From positions 1 through 54,205 of the forward strand of contig JAGQRE010000010.1 of NCBI GenBank assembly GCA_020425695.1: DNA of 54,205 nucleotides, in the 5' to 3' direction. The notes under the pieces are model-generated. The model did not search any database. It was not told the origin of the DNA and worked only from the letters and a program-made list of their open reading frames with translations. Shown one piece after another: positions 25,805 to 33,801 of the stretch; the stretch's first letter is position 1, and every line of letters begins with the position of its first letter. Both the position numbers and the translations under genes were made by a program. This DNA is from Planctomycetota bacterium (GTDB lineage: Bacteria > Planctomycetota > UBA8742 > UBA2392).

Positions 25805-26409
25805 CTCTCTTTTCCCTCGTCAAAGGCCTTTGCACCGTGAAGTACCAGCGTGGCCATCTCGTCTGCCAGTGAGTTCGCGCAACCCGTGAAATCCGGGCAC
25901 TGCACGACTTTCATCAGTTCCTGCATCAGCAAGGCCCAGTAAGCCTTGATCGTTACTTCCGCAGCGCGCTGCCCGAGCCCGCGAGATTCGAGCAACGCCT
26001 GCCACTCAAGCATCACGCAGTGGTCGTACTCTTCGGTCTGGCGGATCAGATCTTTCAGACTGCTGCGCCCAAACCAGATTGAGAAAGCAAACGCGAGCGT
26101 GTTTCGGTACTGCAGGGCCAGTGCGAGCATCTCGCGTGTGTAGGACTCAAGCAGCTCGCGTACTTCGGTCGTACTCTCGAAAACCGCGTGCCGAGTCGCA
26201 GTTGCCGCAGCCAGAAATTCGTCAATCAGCGCCTGGGCCACGCCTGCTTTGCTGCCGAAGTGATAGTAGAGCGAAGGCTTGGTGACACCGGCCGCGTGGA
26301 CGATTTCCCGGACGCTGACGGCGTCGTAGCCACGCACGGCAAACAAGGTCGCGGCCTCACGCAGGATGGCGCTGTGTGTGTTTTCGTCGGTTGTCTGAGC
26401 GATGCTCAT
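25801..26409 (-). CDS. TetR-family transcriptional repressor
   Basis: A 202-residue one-component regulator. The N-terminal helix-turn-helix is at about residues 12-58 (ILREAATLFAVRGYDAVSVREIV, then AAGVTKPSLYYHFGSKAGV), typical of TetR; the rest is the helical ligand-binding and dimerisation domain. It is the first gene of the operon with the adaptor and pump, with four-base overlaps, so the usual scheme applies: the repressor shuts off its own promoter until a pump substrate binds. Two related palindromes lie within 60 bases upstream of the start (26422-26435 and 26453-26466) and are the likely operators. Confidence 0.93.
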   Translation of the reverse strand: MSIAQTTDENTHSAILREAATLFAVRGYDAVSVREIVHAAGVTKPSLYYHFGSKAGVAQALIDEFLAAATATRHAVFESTTEVRELLESYTREMLALALQYRNTLAFAFSIWFGRSSLKDLIRQTEEYDHCVMLEWQALLESRGLGQRAAEVTIKAYWALLMQELMKVVQCPDFTGCANSLADEMATLVLHGAKAFDEGKER

Positions 26410-26421
26410 GGCGGCGTTATA

Positions 26422-26435
26422 TACCGGACGGTAAG
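26422..26435. promoter_or_regulatory. Candidate TetR operator, site 1
   Basis: TACCGGACGGTAAG contains the palindrome ACCGGACGGT, symmetrical except at the centre, 13 bases before the repressor start codon. Confidence 0.5.
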
Positions 26436-26452
26436 TATGTCTATGCGTTAAC

Positions 26453-26466
26453 TGACCAGACAGTCA
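26453..26466. promoter_or_regulatory. Candidate TetR operator, site 2, overlapping a -35 box
   Basis: TGACCAGACAGTCA is a palindrome with the same layout as site 1 (ACCAGACAGT against ACCGGACGGT). The centres are 32 bases apart, about three helical turns. On the minus strand it overlaps TTGACT (26467-26462), a likely -35 for the operon. Confidence 0.5.
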
Positions 26467-26499
26467 ATTGCTTCCAGACTTCTCACAGTTTTCCGGTAC

Positions 26500-26528
26500 T
26501 TGCGCCTTTGAGGCAGCTTGGCTATATT
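26500..26528 (+). promoter_or_regulatory. Candidate promoter of rpsU
   Basis: TTGCGC (26500-26505) and TATATT (26523-26528) are 17 bases apart. The leader before rpsU would be about 90 bases; I see no clear riboswitch or attenuator in it. Confidence 0.6.
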
Positions 26529-26627
26529 TGTAGCCCCGACTTTGAGCGGGATTTTGTTTTCTATTGTCAGTTTCATTCAAGCCTGGATGGTCGCTCAAAG
26601 CGACTGCGTAACGAGAGTTGCATACTT

Positions 26628-26825
26628 ATGGTCAAGATTAAGGCCCGTAGTTCAGAATCTGTCGATCAGCTCCTTCGCCGTTTCAAGAAAGCCTGCGAGA
26701 AGGAAGGGTTGACCCGCGCCATGAAGCGCCAGAGCTACTACGAGAAGCCGAGCATCACACGTAATCGCCGGAAGCGCCAGGCCCTGAAGCGCAAGCTGCA
26801 GTCGACCTACCTTTCGCAGATTTAG
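26628..26825 (+). CDS. rpsU: Ribosomal protein bS21
   Basis: A 65-residue, very basic small-subunit ribosomal protein. Family features are the N-terminal VKIKARSSESVDQLLRRFKKACEKEG and the arginine/lysine-rich tail with YYEKPSITRNRRKRQALKRK. bS21 helps base pairing between the 16S rRNA 3' end and the mRNA ribosome site. The ATG at 26628 is preceded by GAGAG. The ABC ATPase gene begins two bases after its stop, so transcription of the exporter seems to ride on the ribosomal promoter. Confidence 0.95.
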   Translation: MVKIKARSSESVDQLLRRFKKACEKEGLTRAMKRQSYYEKPSITRNRRKRQALKRKLQSTYLSQI

Positions 26826-26827
26826 TC

Positions 26828-27679
26828 GTGGCTGCGGTTGAGATTTCCAACCTCAGCAAGACCTTCAGAGACTTCTTTGGCCGTCGGCGCGTTCATGCGC
26901 TCGACGGCCTTTCTCTTTCTGTCAAAGCAGGCGAAGTGTTCGGCCTGTTGGGACCGAACGGCAGCGGCAAGTCGACGACGTTCAAGATTGCCGTAGGGCT
27001 TCTAAGGCCCAGCGACGGCCGCGTGTCAATCAACGGCAAAGCTCCGGGCACCCTGGCTGCACGCCGCGCAACGGGATTTCTGCCGGAAGACAGTACGTTG
27101 CTGCCGTTCCTTTCTGCGCTCGAAACTCTGAAGCTCCATGGCGCTCTCGCCGGACTGTCGCGCACCGACGCAACCCGTAAAGCCAATGAATTGCTGGAAC
27201 GCGTTGACTTGCTTCACGCTGCAAAGCGTCGCGTTAAAGGTTTCTCAAAGGGGATGCAGCGTCGCCTCGGAATCGCATCCGTGCTGATCGCAGACCCTGA
27301 AGTATTCATCCTCGATGAGCCCACCAGCGGGCTTGACCCATTGGGGGCGGTCCTCGTCAAAGACCTGATTGGGGAATTGCGCGCCAAAGGCAAGGGCATC
27401 CTGATCTCAAGCCACCTGCTGGGCGAACTGGAAAACGTCTGCGATCGCGTTGCGTTCCTGAACAAAGGCAAGCTTCTCAACGAAGGCACGCTTGAAGACC
27501 TGCTACGTGAGAAAGAAGTCCATGAACTGCGTGTGAGCCCCCCTGACTCCGAGGCAATCAAGGCGTTGGAAGAACTTGCACGTGAACGCGGCCTAAAGAT
27601 CGTCCGCTCAGGATCACCCATGCGGAGCCTTGAGGCCTTCTACATCAGCGTTCTGGGCAAGAAAGACGACACGCCATGA
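26828..27679 (+). CDS. ABC transporter ATP-binding protein
   Basis: The cytosolic ATPase of an ABC-2-type exporter, 283 residues. Walker A GLLGPNGSGKSTTF near residues 39-52, a signature region GFSKGMQRRLGIASVLIADP and Walker B VFILDEPTSGLDPLG are intact, followed by ISSHLLGELENVCDRVAFLNKG. The C-terminal 60 residues (ALEELARERGLKIVRSGSPMRSLEAFYISVLG) match the regulatory tail of this subfamily. A GTG start is used, two bases after the rpsU stop. The permease gene overlaps its end in an ATGA junction. The cargo is not known. Confidence 0.94.
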   Translation: MAAVEISNLSKTFRDFFGRRRVHALDGLSLSVKAGEVFGLLGPNGSGKSTTFKIAVGLLRPSDGRVSINGKAPGTLAARRATGFLPEDSTLLPFLSALETLKLHGALAGLSRTDATRKANELLERVDLLHAAKRRVKGFSKGMQRRLGIASVLIADPEVFILDEPTSGLDPLGAVLVKDLIGELRAKGKGILISSHLLGELENVCDRVAFLNKGKLLNEGTLEDLLREKEVHELRVSPPDSEAIKALEELARERGLKIVRSGSPMRSLEAFYISVLGKKDDTP

Positions 27680-28872
27680 TCGGGCGCACGCTCGCAATCG
27701 CGGTTGCTGCTCTGAAAGAAGCGCTGCGGGCCAAATTGAGCCCACTCGCTGGTCTTCTCTTGTTGCTGCTGGTGCCTTGGCTGGCTCGGCTCTTTGGTCA
27801 GGACGACCCAGACACTCAGGCGTGGCTAACGCGCAGTATCACAACCGAGGGCTTACGCGTCGTGTTGCCGCTGCTGGCCATCGTTGGCGGAGGCTTCTTG
27901 CTGCGCCCGACACTCAAACGAGGTTGGACAGCCCTGCCAGCCCGCCGCAGCGAGTACTTTCTGGGAGTAGGACTGACAGGCTTTGTCGTGATCACCCTTG
28001 CGGCCGGTCTCTTTACCGGCGGCGGATTGATCGCAAACCAATGGCTCGATAGCGACCTGACTGTTACCGCACAGGGTGAAAAAATCAGCAAACAACGCCG
28101 ACTCGACGGGGCACTTCAAACCGCGCCCGGCAGAGATGCGATTTACACGTGGGCAAACCCGGCCTACAGCGAAGAGCTTGTCGTCGAGTTACCCGAGCGG
28201 GAAACCGGCAGATTGCGCGGCACGATCGAGTACCAGTTGGTATGGACTCGAGAAGCACCGCCACGTGATCGCTCACCCGTGAGTATCTGGATCGAAAACG
28301 ACGGCAAGCGGCATGAATTAAAGACGACGGTCCAGTCCCGCTATCGAATCGAATTCGAAGGTGAAGGCGAGCGTGGCAAACTAGTCATCCAACCAACCGA
28401 CCCGGTACTGATCGTCGGGACGACTCCGGATCGAGTCCGGGTTGAGCTATCAAAGGTCAACTCGACAGGCAGCATGTATCGGCTGTTCGCACTATCCGCA
28501 AGTGCAAGTCTGCTATGCCTTGCGCTGGTCATGCTGGTGCGTTCGCTTTCAACTTCGCCCACGGCCGTACTCGCCGGGCTGCTGCTGCTCGCGACTCTTA
28601 CGCTGCTTCCGACTCTCGCGCCAGCGTCCCAGATGGCAAAGGACCGACGGGCCGCCGTTGCAGGCGAGCCGGACGAAGAGCATTGGATAAACCTAGAAGA
28701 AAAGTTTGATCGACTACCGCAGCTTTACCCGGAGTTCTACTTTGACGAATTCCTGGCCGCCCGGAACGTACCCGACGAAATCTGGAGTGAGGTTGCGATA
28801 CGTCTGTTGGCTGCGCTCCTCCTGCTGCCGTGTGGTGCAGTACTGTTCCGTGCGCGGCAAATTGCGAAGTGA
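27676..28872 (+). CDS. ABC-2-type transporter permease
   Basis: The membrane partner of the preceding ATPase, 398 residues. About four to six hydrophobic segments are visible: LSPLAGLLLLLLVPWLARLF, GLRVVLPLLAIVGGGFLL, GFVVITLAAGLFTGGG, LFALSASASLLCLALVMLV, AVLAGLLLLATLTLLPTL and AIRLLAALLLLPCGAVLF. Between the third and fourth lies a roughly 180-residue soluble, probably periplasmic, beta-rich domain (RLRGTIEYQLVWTREAPP, HELKTTVQSRYRIEFEGEGERG). That large external domain is unusual for simple ABC-2 permeases and suggests contact with a substrate or partner. It runs convergently towards the potassium-channel gene with only six bases between the stops. Confidence 0.85.
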   Translation: MIGRTLAIAVAALKEALRAKLSPLAGLLLLLLVPWLARLFGQDDPDTQAWLTRSITTEGLRVVLPLLAIVGGGFLLRPTLKRGWTALPARRSEYFLGVGLTGFVVITLAAGLFTGGGLIANQWLDSDLTVTAQGEKISKQRRLDGALQTAPGRDAIYTWANPAYSEELVVELPERETGRLRGTIEYQLVWTREAPPRDRSPVSIWIENDGKRHELKTTVQSRYRIEFEGEGERGKLVIQPTDPVLIVGTTPDRVRVELSKVNSTGSMYRLFALSASASLLCLALVMLVRSLSTSPTAVLAGLLLLATLTLLPTLAPASQMAKDRRAAVAGEPDEEHWINLEEKFDRLPQLYPEFYFDEFLAARNVPDEIWSEVAIRLLAALLLLPCGAVLFRARQIAK

Positions 28873-28878
28873 GCGGGT

Positions 28879-30030
28879 CTAGTTCAGCAGTGTGTCAAGT
28901 TTCTCGCGCCGATCAGGGTCCGTAATCACGATTACAGAATCTCCGGCATACAGCACCGTGCTGCCACCTGGGTTGTATTCGACACGCTCGTTCGACCGCA
29001 TGATGCCGATCACTGCGAGTCCCAGATTCTTGAAAATTCCCAGGTCTCCCAACAGTTTGCCGTCAGCCTTGCCGCCGGGTCGCAACGTCACGTGTTCAAA
29101 ACGAATCACGTGCTCGTGATCGCGAACCATCGTGTCAAGGAAGTCGACAACGATCGGGCGAACCATCTCACTGGCCATGCGCAGCCCGCCGATGTGATTC
29201 GGACTGATGACAGCGTTGGCCCCGACACGCACGAACTTTGCTTCGTTTTCAAAGATCGTCGCCCGCGCGACAACCCGCATATTCGCATTCATCTGACGCG
29301 CGGACACGGTTAGCAAAATGTTGTCACGGTCTTCAGGCAGCACGGCGAACATCCCCAGTGCTGTATCCAGATGAGTCTTCGACAGGACGTCATCGTCAAG
29401 CGCATCGCCTTCGAGAATCAAGATATCCGGATAGTGCTCAAGAGCGTGGGCCAGTGTCTCTGCGCTGATATCGACCAGCACGACCTTTCGCTTCAGTTTC
29501 ACCAACTCGGCAACAACATGGATACCTGTGGTACCGCAGCCGCAGACGACGAAGTGATCAGAAATCTTTGCAAGCTCTCGGTCCATACGCTTACGCTTGA
29601 AGTATTTGAGGATCGCCCCTTCGACGAAGACACTGATGATAGCGCCCGTCGCGTACAGAGCTACGATGTAGGCCGTCAGCGTGTAAATGGTCAGGAAAAT
29701 CTTCAGTACGTTCTGACCGTCCGGACTTAGCGCCTGCATATCCACGGCAACTTCAAAGCCTACCGTCGTGAGCGTAATTGCGGTCATGTACAGACAGTCA
29801 AGAACGCCCCAGCCATGCTGGCTGCTGCCGCTTGGCAGAAAGTGCTGCCCGATGCCGTGCAGCACGCAGGCACCACTAAGCCATGTGAATACATACAGGC
29901 TAATCGCGAGCACCAGCCGGTGCTGCGTACTGAACCGGACGAACCGGTCAAAGAAATGTTGCAAGAATGCCAGCATGCCCTCAGCACAATCTAGAACGTC
30001 AGGCCCGTTAGAGAAACGGGCGGCATGCAT
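28879..30030 (-). CDS. Potassium channel with RCK/TrkA-N domain
   Basis: A two-helix ion channel fused to a cytosolic regulator. Residues after about 35 give the first helix (LVLAISLYVFTWLSGACVLHG), a pore with filter TLTTVGFE, and the second helix (FLTIYTLTAYIVALYATGAIISVF). The RCK domain has the Rossmann loop VVCGCGTTGIHVVAEL, binding NAD(H) or nucleotides, and a TrkA-C-like end (KLLGDLGIFKNLGLAVIGIMRSN, VLYAGDSVIVITD). The start at 30030 overlaps the stop of the preceding gene (TGATG), giving 383 residues; an ATG at 29976 (MLAFLQHFF) is an equally possible start. Its likely role is regulated potassium flux across the inner membrane. Confidence 0.9.
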   Translation of the reverse strand: MHAARFSNGPDVLDCAEGMLAFLQHFFDRFVRFSTQHRLVLAISLYVFTWLSGACVLHGIGQHFLPSGSSQHGWGVLDCLYMTAITLTTVGFEVAVDMQALSPDGQNVLKIFLTIYTLTAYIVALYATGAIISVFVEGAILKYFKRKRMDRELAKISDHFVVCGCGTTGIHVVAELVKLKRKVVLVDISAETLAHALEHYPDILILEGDALDDDVLSKTHLDTALGMFAVLPEDRDNILLTVSARQMNANMRVVARATIFENEAKFVRVGANAVISPNHIGGLRMASEMVRPIVVDFLDTMVRDHEHVIRFEHVTLRPGGKADGKLLGDLGIFKNLGLAVIGIMRSNERVEYNPGGSTVLYAGDSVIVITDPDRREKLDTLLN

Positions 30031-30437
30031 CACGCTGTTATCCAGCACCAAAGAACGTACGCGGCTCCGCCGACGAACAGTGTCGAGAAGATCAGCTTGT
30101 TGTTCCGGGCAAGCCAGACAGGCAGATATATGTCGAAGTTCGGAGCCCGGTTTTCGGTGTATCTCGCGGCGATGTCGGTTAGCGGGCAATGCCCGCGATT
30201 GGCCAGCAGGATGAGTCCCTCAAGCAGGACCAGCCCGATGACAACTGCGGCCCAGAAAAACTGCCCCAGCCAGCCCAACACCGGCAGCACCAGGATCAAG
30301 CTCACGAAGAATGCCCACACAACTGTATGAACGACGCGAATCAGAGTCAGCACGCAATCAGCCCGATAGATGCCCGCAAACGACACTAGCTGTTCTAGCC
30401 TTTTCGCCACTTGGGCAGAAGCGCAGTTAAACGACAT
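30030..30437 (-). CDS. Small membrane protein upstream of the potassium channel
   Basis: Function not recognised. About 135 residues with three hydrophobic segments (TVVWAFFVSLILVLPVLGWL, FFWAAVVIGLVLLEGLILLA, IFSTLFVGGAAYVLWCWI) and a central loop LANRGHCPLTDIAARYTENRAPNFDIYLPVW. The CPLT loop resembles small DUF2784-like membrane proteins, but this is uncertain. The ATG at 30437 lies inside the tRNA-Ser terminator hairpin, so a GTG at 30410 may be the real start. Its stop overlaps the channel start by one base, so the two proteins are probably made together and may interact in the membrane. Confidence 0.72.
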   Translation of the reverse strand: MSFNCASAQVAKRLEQLVSFAGIYRADCVLTLIRVVHTVVWAFFVSLILVLPVLGWLGQFFWAAVVIGLVLLEGLILLANRGHCPLTDIAARYTENRAPNFDIYLPVWLARNNKLIFSTLFVGGAAYVLWCWITA

Positions 30438-30461
30438 TGGAGGCTCAATTGAGCCTCCAAT
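30436..30461. terminator. Palindromic terminator after tRNA-Ser
   Basis: A perfect 26-base palindrome (ATTGGAGGCTCAA and its complement) starts three bases past the tRNA-Ser CCA end on the minus strand. It overlaps the first codon of the longest version of the downstream membrane protein. Confidence 0.7.
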
Positions 30462-30464
30462 GTC

Positions 30465-30552
30465 TGGCGGAGGGAGGGGGATTCGAACCCCCGGTGCCTT
30501 GCGACACACTCGCTTTCCAAGCGAGCACAATCGGCCACTCTGTCACCCCTCC
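30465..30552 (-). tRNA. tRNA-Ser (anticodon GGA)
   Basis: The 88-base minus-strand sequence folds as a class II tRNA: acceptor GGAGGGG / TCCCTCC, anticodon stem CTCGC / GCGAG with loop TTGGAAA (anticodon GGA), a long variable arm (TGTGTCGCAAGGCACC), T arm GGGGG TTCGAAT CCCCC, discriminator G and an encoded CCA. Confidence 0.97.
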
Positions 30553-30602
30553 GCAACGCTGCGCCCCTACAAGCCTTGAAAGCGGCTTGGCTCGGGGCGC
30601 GA

Positions 30603-30630
30603 ATGATAACGCCGGGCGGATTCGGGGCAA
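30603..30630 (-). promoter_or_regulatory. Candidate promoter of tRNA-Ser
   Basis: On the minus strand TTGCCC (30630-30625) and TATCAT (30608-30603) are 16 bases apart, about 50 bases before the tRNA 5' end. Confidence 0.5.
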
Positions 30631-30781
30631 GGTAGGCGCTGCGAGACCTGTGAGTGTCGCCCGCAATCACTCAAATGAGCCCTGTTTTCCACAGGTTTTC
30701 AAGAACCCTTCAATTCGCCGCCAACACCCTATTTCAAGCATATTTGCGGGCGCTTCGCCTTTCCTGTGTCGCAAGTCTTTG

Positions 30782-30787
30782 TATACT
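30782..30787 (+). promoter_or_regulatory. -10 box immediately before the dciA-like gene
   Basis: TATACT ends four bases before the ATG at 30792 and seven before the in-frame ATG at 30795. The expected transcription start coincides with the start codon, and no ribosome site is present. The -35 region (CTTTCC) is weak. Confidence 0.45.
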
Positions 30788-30791
30788 CTGA

Positions 30792-31214
30792 ATGATGACG
30801 ACTCGTCTCGTGAAAAGGCCACAGATAAGCCCCCAGAAGTCCTCGAAGGACCCACTGACGCGCCTGCGCGAAAACACGCGCAAACCGCTGTCGCCTGTCC
30901 CGTTTGCGCAAGCACTGACCGTGCTTCTCAGCGAGCAGAAGCGGGTGAATCGGTCACGCCTGCAGAGGGTAAGAGGCGCATGGGCAATCGCTGTCGATGA
31001 AACACAAGGGGTTCACACCGACGCTGCAAAGAAAGCTGAAGTGGTCAGTGTTTCGAAAACCGGAAGTGTGAAGGTGGTCGTAGGCAATCCAGGGCTGGCC
31101 CACGAACTCGGCGTCGTGTATCGAGGAGCCCTGCTCGCAAAAATGCGCGAACTCCTGACGGGCAAGGATTCCATATCTGATCTATCGGTGCAGTGCCGCA
31201 GCCGACGCAAATGA
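30792..31214 (+). CDS. DUF721 (DciA-like) replication protein
   Basis: A basic 140-residue protein. The DUF721 core is visible from about residue 35 to 125: FAQALTVLLSEQKRVNRSRLQRVRGAWAIAVDE, then VVSVSKTGSVKVVVGNPGLAHELGVVYRGALLAKMRELL. DciA is the ancestral loader of the replicative helicase DnaB, and DUF721 genes very often sit between recF and gyrB; gyrB is indeed 50 bases downstream here, although recF and dnaA are not in the window. The first 30 residues are basic and probably disordered. Assignment to DciA is by the domain plus gyrB neighbourhood. There are two ATG codons in tandem-frame reach at 30792 and 30795. Confidence 0.83.
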   Translation: MMTTRLVKRPQISPQKSSKDPLTRLRENTRKPLSPVPFAQALTVLLSEQKRVNRSRLQRVRGAWAIAVDETQGVHTDAAKKAEVVSVSKTGSVKVVVGNPGLAHELGVVYRGALLAKMRELLTGKDSISDLSVQCRSRRK

Positions 31215-31264
31215 ACAACTAACAGCAATTCAGACCAGCGTATTGAAGCGCTTTTGAGGTATTT

Positions 31265-33778
31265 ATGGCAGACGCAACAGCAGAATACACAGCTGACGAC
31301 CTGATGAAGCTTGAAGGTCTTGAAGGCATCCGCAAACGCCCGGACATGTACATCGGCGGGCGTGACGTCAACGGGCTGCATCACCTGGTCTTCGAAATCG
31401 TTGCGAACTCGGTTGACGAGGCGCTCGCCGGTCGTTGCGACAACATCACCGTCGAATACAACCAGGACGGAAGCTGCACTGTCACGGACGACGGGCATGG
31501 TATCCCCGTCGGCATGAATAAGCAGACCGGTAAGCCGGGCGTCGAAATGGTGTTGTCTGACCTGCACGCCGGCGGAAAGTTCGAAGGCAAGGCCTACAAC
31601 ACGGCCGGCGGGCTCCACGGTATCGGTCTGAAGGCTGTCAACGCCTGCTCCGACCGAACTGTCGTTACCGTCTGGCAAGCCGGCAAAGAGCACGTCATCG
31701 AGTTCAGCCGGGGCAAGAAGACCAAGGACCTCGAAGTCACGGGCGACGCCGAGAAGACAGGCACACGCGTCATGTTCGTGCCTGACATGACCATCTTCGA
31801 AACGACCGACTTCAAGTACGCCACAACCGCGACGCGTCTGCGCGAACTCGCATTCCTGGCCAAGGGTCTGAAAATTCACCTGGTTGACCACCGAGGCGAA
31901 GGCAAGGACGAGATCTTCCACTTCAAGGAAGGCATCAAGGAATTCGTCGCCTGGCACAACCGCAATAAGACCAAGATCAACGAAGAAGTTGTCTACGTTC
32001 ACAAGAACGTCAACCCGGGCGCTGACGAAGAAGTCGAGGTCGAAGCGGCCTTCCAGTGGTGCGACGGCGAGGGCGAATTGCCCACGCACACATACGGTAA
32101 TTACATCAACAACCCATTCGGCGGCACGCACCTGACCGGCTTCCGCAAGGGCCTCACGCGCGGTCTTGGGCGCTACATCACGCGTTACGTCGAAAAGAAG
32201 GGCAAGAAGAAGGTCGTCATGCCCAGCGGCGACGATTATCGCGAAGGGCTTTACGCGGTAATCAGCGTAAAGGTCAAGAACCCGCAGTTTGAGGGTCAAA
32301 CCAAGGTCCGCTTGCTGAACCGAGAAGTTGAAAGCGCCGTGGACCAAGTCGTCGCAGAAGCGATGGAGATGTACCTGGAAGAGCATCCGAAGAGCGCTGA
32401 GCGCATCTGCGAGCATTCGCTGATCGCCGCCCGCGCCCGCGAAGCTGCCCGCAAAGCCCGTGAAGTCGTGCGCAAGGGTGCGCTGCAAACCGGCTTTCTG
32501 GCAAGCAAACTCGCCGACTGTCTGACCAAGAAACCGGATGAAGCCGAGTTGTACATCGTAGAGGGTGACTCGGCCGGTGGCAGCGCCAAGCAAGGTCGTG
32601 AACGCACGTTTCAGGCGATTTTGCCCCTGCGAGGCAAAATCCTGAACGTCGAAAAGGCGACGCTCGCGAAGATGCTGCAGCACACAGAAATTCAGAACCT
32701 GATCGCCAGTATCGGCACAGGCATCGGTGTCGAGGACCCGAGCAAGGGCGGCTTCGACATCTCGAAGTTGCGCTACAAGAAGATCATCATCATGACTGAC
32801 GCCGACGTCGACGGCAGCCACATCCGTACGCTGTTGCTGACGTTCTTCTATCGCCAGCTCGCGCCGTTGATTGATGCGGGCAATGTGTTCGTTGCACAGC
32901 CGCCGCTTTACAAGGTGACACGCAAGAAGAAGTCAGAATACGTCCGCAGCGACCGCGAGATGAACGACACACTGATGCGCATGGGCATCGAGGGCGCCAG
33001 CATGCGCGTTCCGAAGGACATGGCGATCGGCGCGGCCGGACGAGAGTTCAGCGGCGCACAGATGCGCAGCGAGATTTTCGAGCGCTTGATCAAGCTGGAA
33101 GATCTGGCATCTAAGATCAGCCGCAAGGGCGTGAATCCGAACCGTTACTACGCCCAGTACAACAGCGAACACAAGACGCTTCCGACCACTCTGATCTTCA
33201 GCCACGAAAAGACGCGCTACTTCCACGATCATCAGGAAAGCGAACTGAACAAGTTCATCGGCGAGCGCCTAGAGGCTGGTTTCGAAGTCATGACACCGGC
33301 GGAAATCGGCAACCGAGAAACGGACATGGATAAAACACTCGACCGCGACAAGGTCGAGGAACGCGTCGAAATGCCGGAACTCGCGAAGCAAGCCGCCGAT
33401 GTCATCAGCCAACTCGAAGTTCGCGGTTTCGCAGCCTGGACAATCAACGGACGCGAGAATCAGGCCGAGCAGTTCATGCTTCGCGTTGACGAAGCGGACG
33501 AAATCCCAGTGCTGAGCCTGAACGAACTGCTTCAGAGCATTCGCGAGCAGGGGCGTAAGGGCATAAGCATCCAGCGCTACAAGGGTCTGGGCGAAATGAA
33601 CGCTGACGAGCTATGGGACACTACCATGGACCCGGGCAACCGCGTGCTGATGAAGGTCACCATGGAGGACGCCGACGCGGCGGACGAAATGTTCACGATT
33701 CTGATGGGTGATCAGGTAGAACCACGCCGCCAGTTCATTGAACGACACGCGCTGGAAGTAAAGAACCTGGATATCTAG
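31265..33778 (+). CDS. gyrB: DNA gyrase subunit B
   Basis: The ATPase subunit of gyrase, which introduces negative supercoils with GyrA. The GHKL ATPase is at residues about 15-220 (GIRKRPDMYIGGRDVNGLHHLVFEIVANSVDEA, TDDGHGIPVG, GGLHGIGLKAVNACS), the TOPRIM domain starts near 425 (ELYIVEGDSAGGSAKQGRERTFQAILPLRGKILN, MTDADVDGSHIRTLLLTFFYR), and the C-terminus has IQRYKGLGEMNADELWDTTM. Between TOPRIM halves lies an insertion of about 180 residues (SEYVRSDREMNDTL to NELLQSIREQGRK), similar in place to that of E. coli GyrB. Length is 837 residues. A GAGGT ribosome site precedes the ATG. No gyrA is in the window. Confidence 0.97.
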   Translation: MADATAEYTADDLMKLEGLEGIRKRPDMYIGGRDVNGLHHLVFEIVANSVDEALAGRCDNITVEYNQDGSCTVTDDGHGIPVGMNKQTGKPGVEMVLSDLHAGGKFEGKAYNTAGGLHGIGLKAVNACSDRTVVTVWQAGKEHVIEFSRGKKTKDLEVTGDAEKTGTRVMFVPDMTIFETTDFKYATTATRLRELAFLAKGLKIHLVDHRGEGKDEIFHFKEGIKEFVAWHNRNKTKINEEVVYVHKNVNPGADEEVEVEAAFQWCDGEGELPTHTYGNYINNPFGGTHLTGFRKGLTRGLGRYITRYVEKKGKKKVVMPSGDDYREGLYAVISVKVKNPQFEGQTKVRLLNREVESAVDQVVAEAMEMYLEEHPKSAERICEHSLIAARAREAARKAREVVRKGALQTGFLASKLADCLTKKPDEAELYIVEGDSAGGSAKQGRERTFQAILPLRGKILNVEKATLAKMLQHTEIQNLIASIGTGIGVEDPSKGGFDISKLRYKKIIIMTDADVDGSHIRTLLLTFFYRQLAPLIDAGNVFVAQPPLYKVTRKKKSEYVRSDREMNDTLMRMGIEGASMRVPKDMAIGAAGREFSGAQMRSEIFERLIKLEDLASKISRKGVNPNRYYAQYNSEHKTLPTTLIFSHEKTRYFHDHQESELNKFIGERLEAGFEVMTPAEIGNRETDMDKTLDRDKVEERVEMPELAKQAADVISQLEVRGFAAWTINGRENQAEQFMLRVDEADEIPVLSLNELLQSIREQGRKGISIQRYKGLGEMNADELWDTTMDPGNRVLMKVTMEDADAADEMFTILMGDQVEPRRQFIERHALEVKNLDI

Positions 33779-33801
33779 CAAGCACATGGGCGCGCGGAGC
33801 G

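Noticed and set aside
31013..32821. A 602-codon open frame on the minus strand opposite dciA and gyrB
   Set aside because: It is fully antisense to gyrB, whose conserved motifs are unmistakable, and its translation resembles no protein. Long antisense frames are expected in GC-rich coding DNA.
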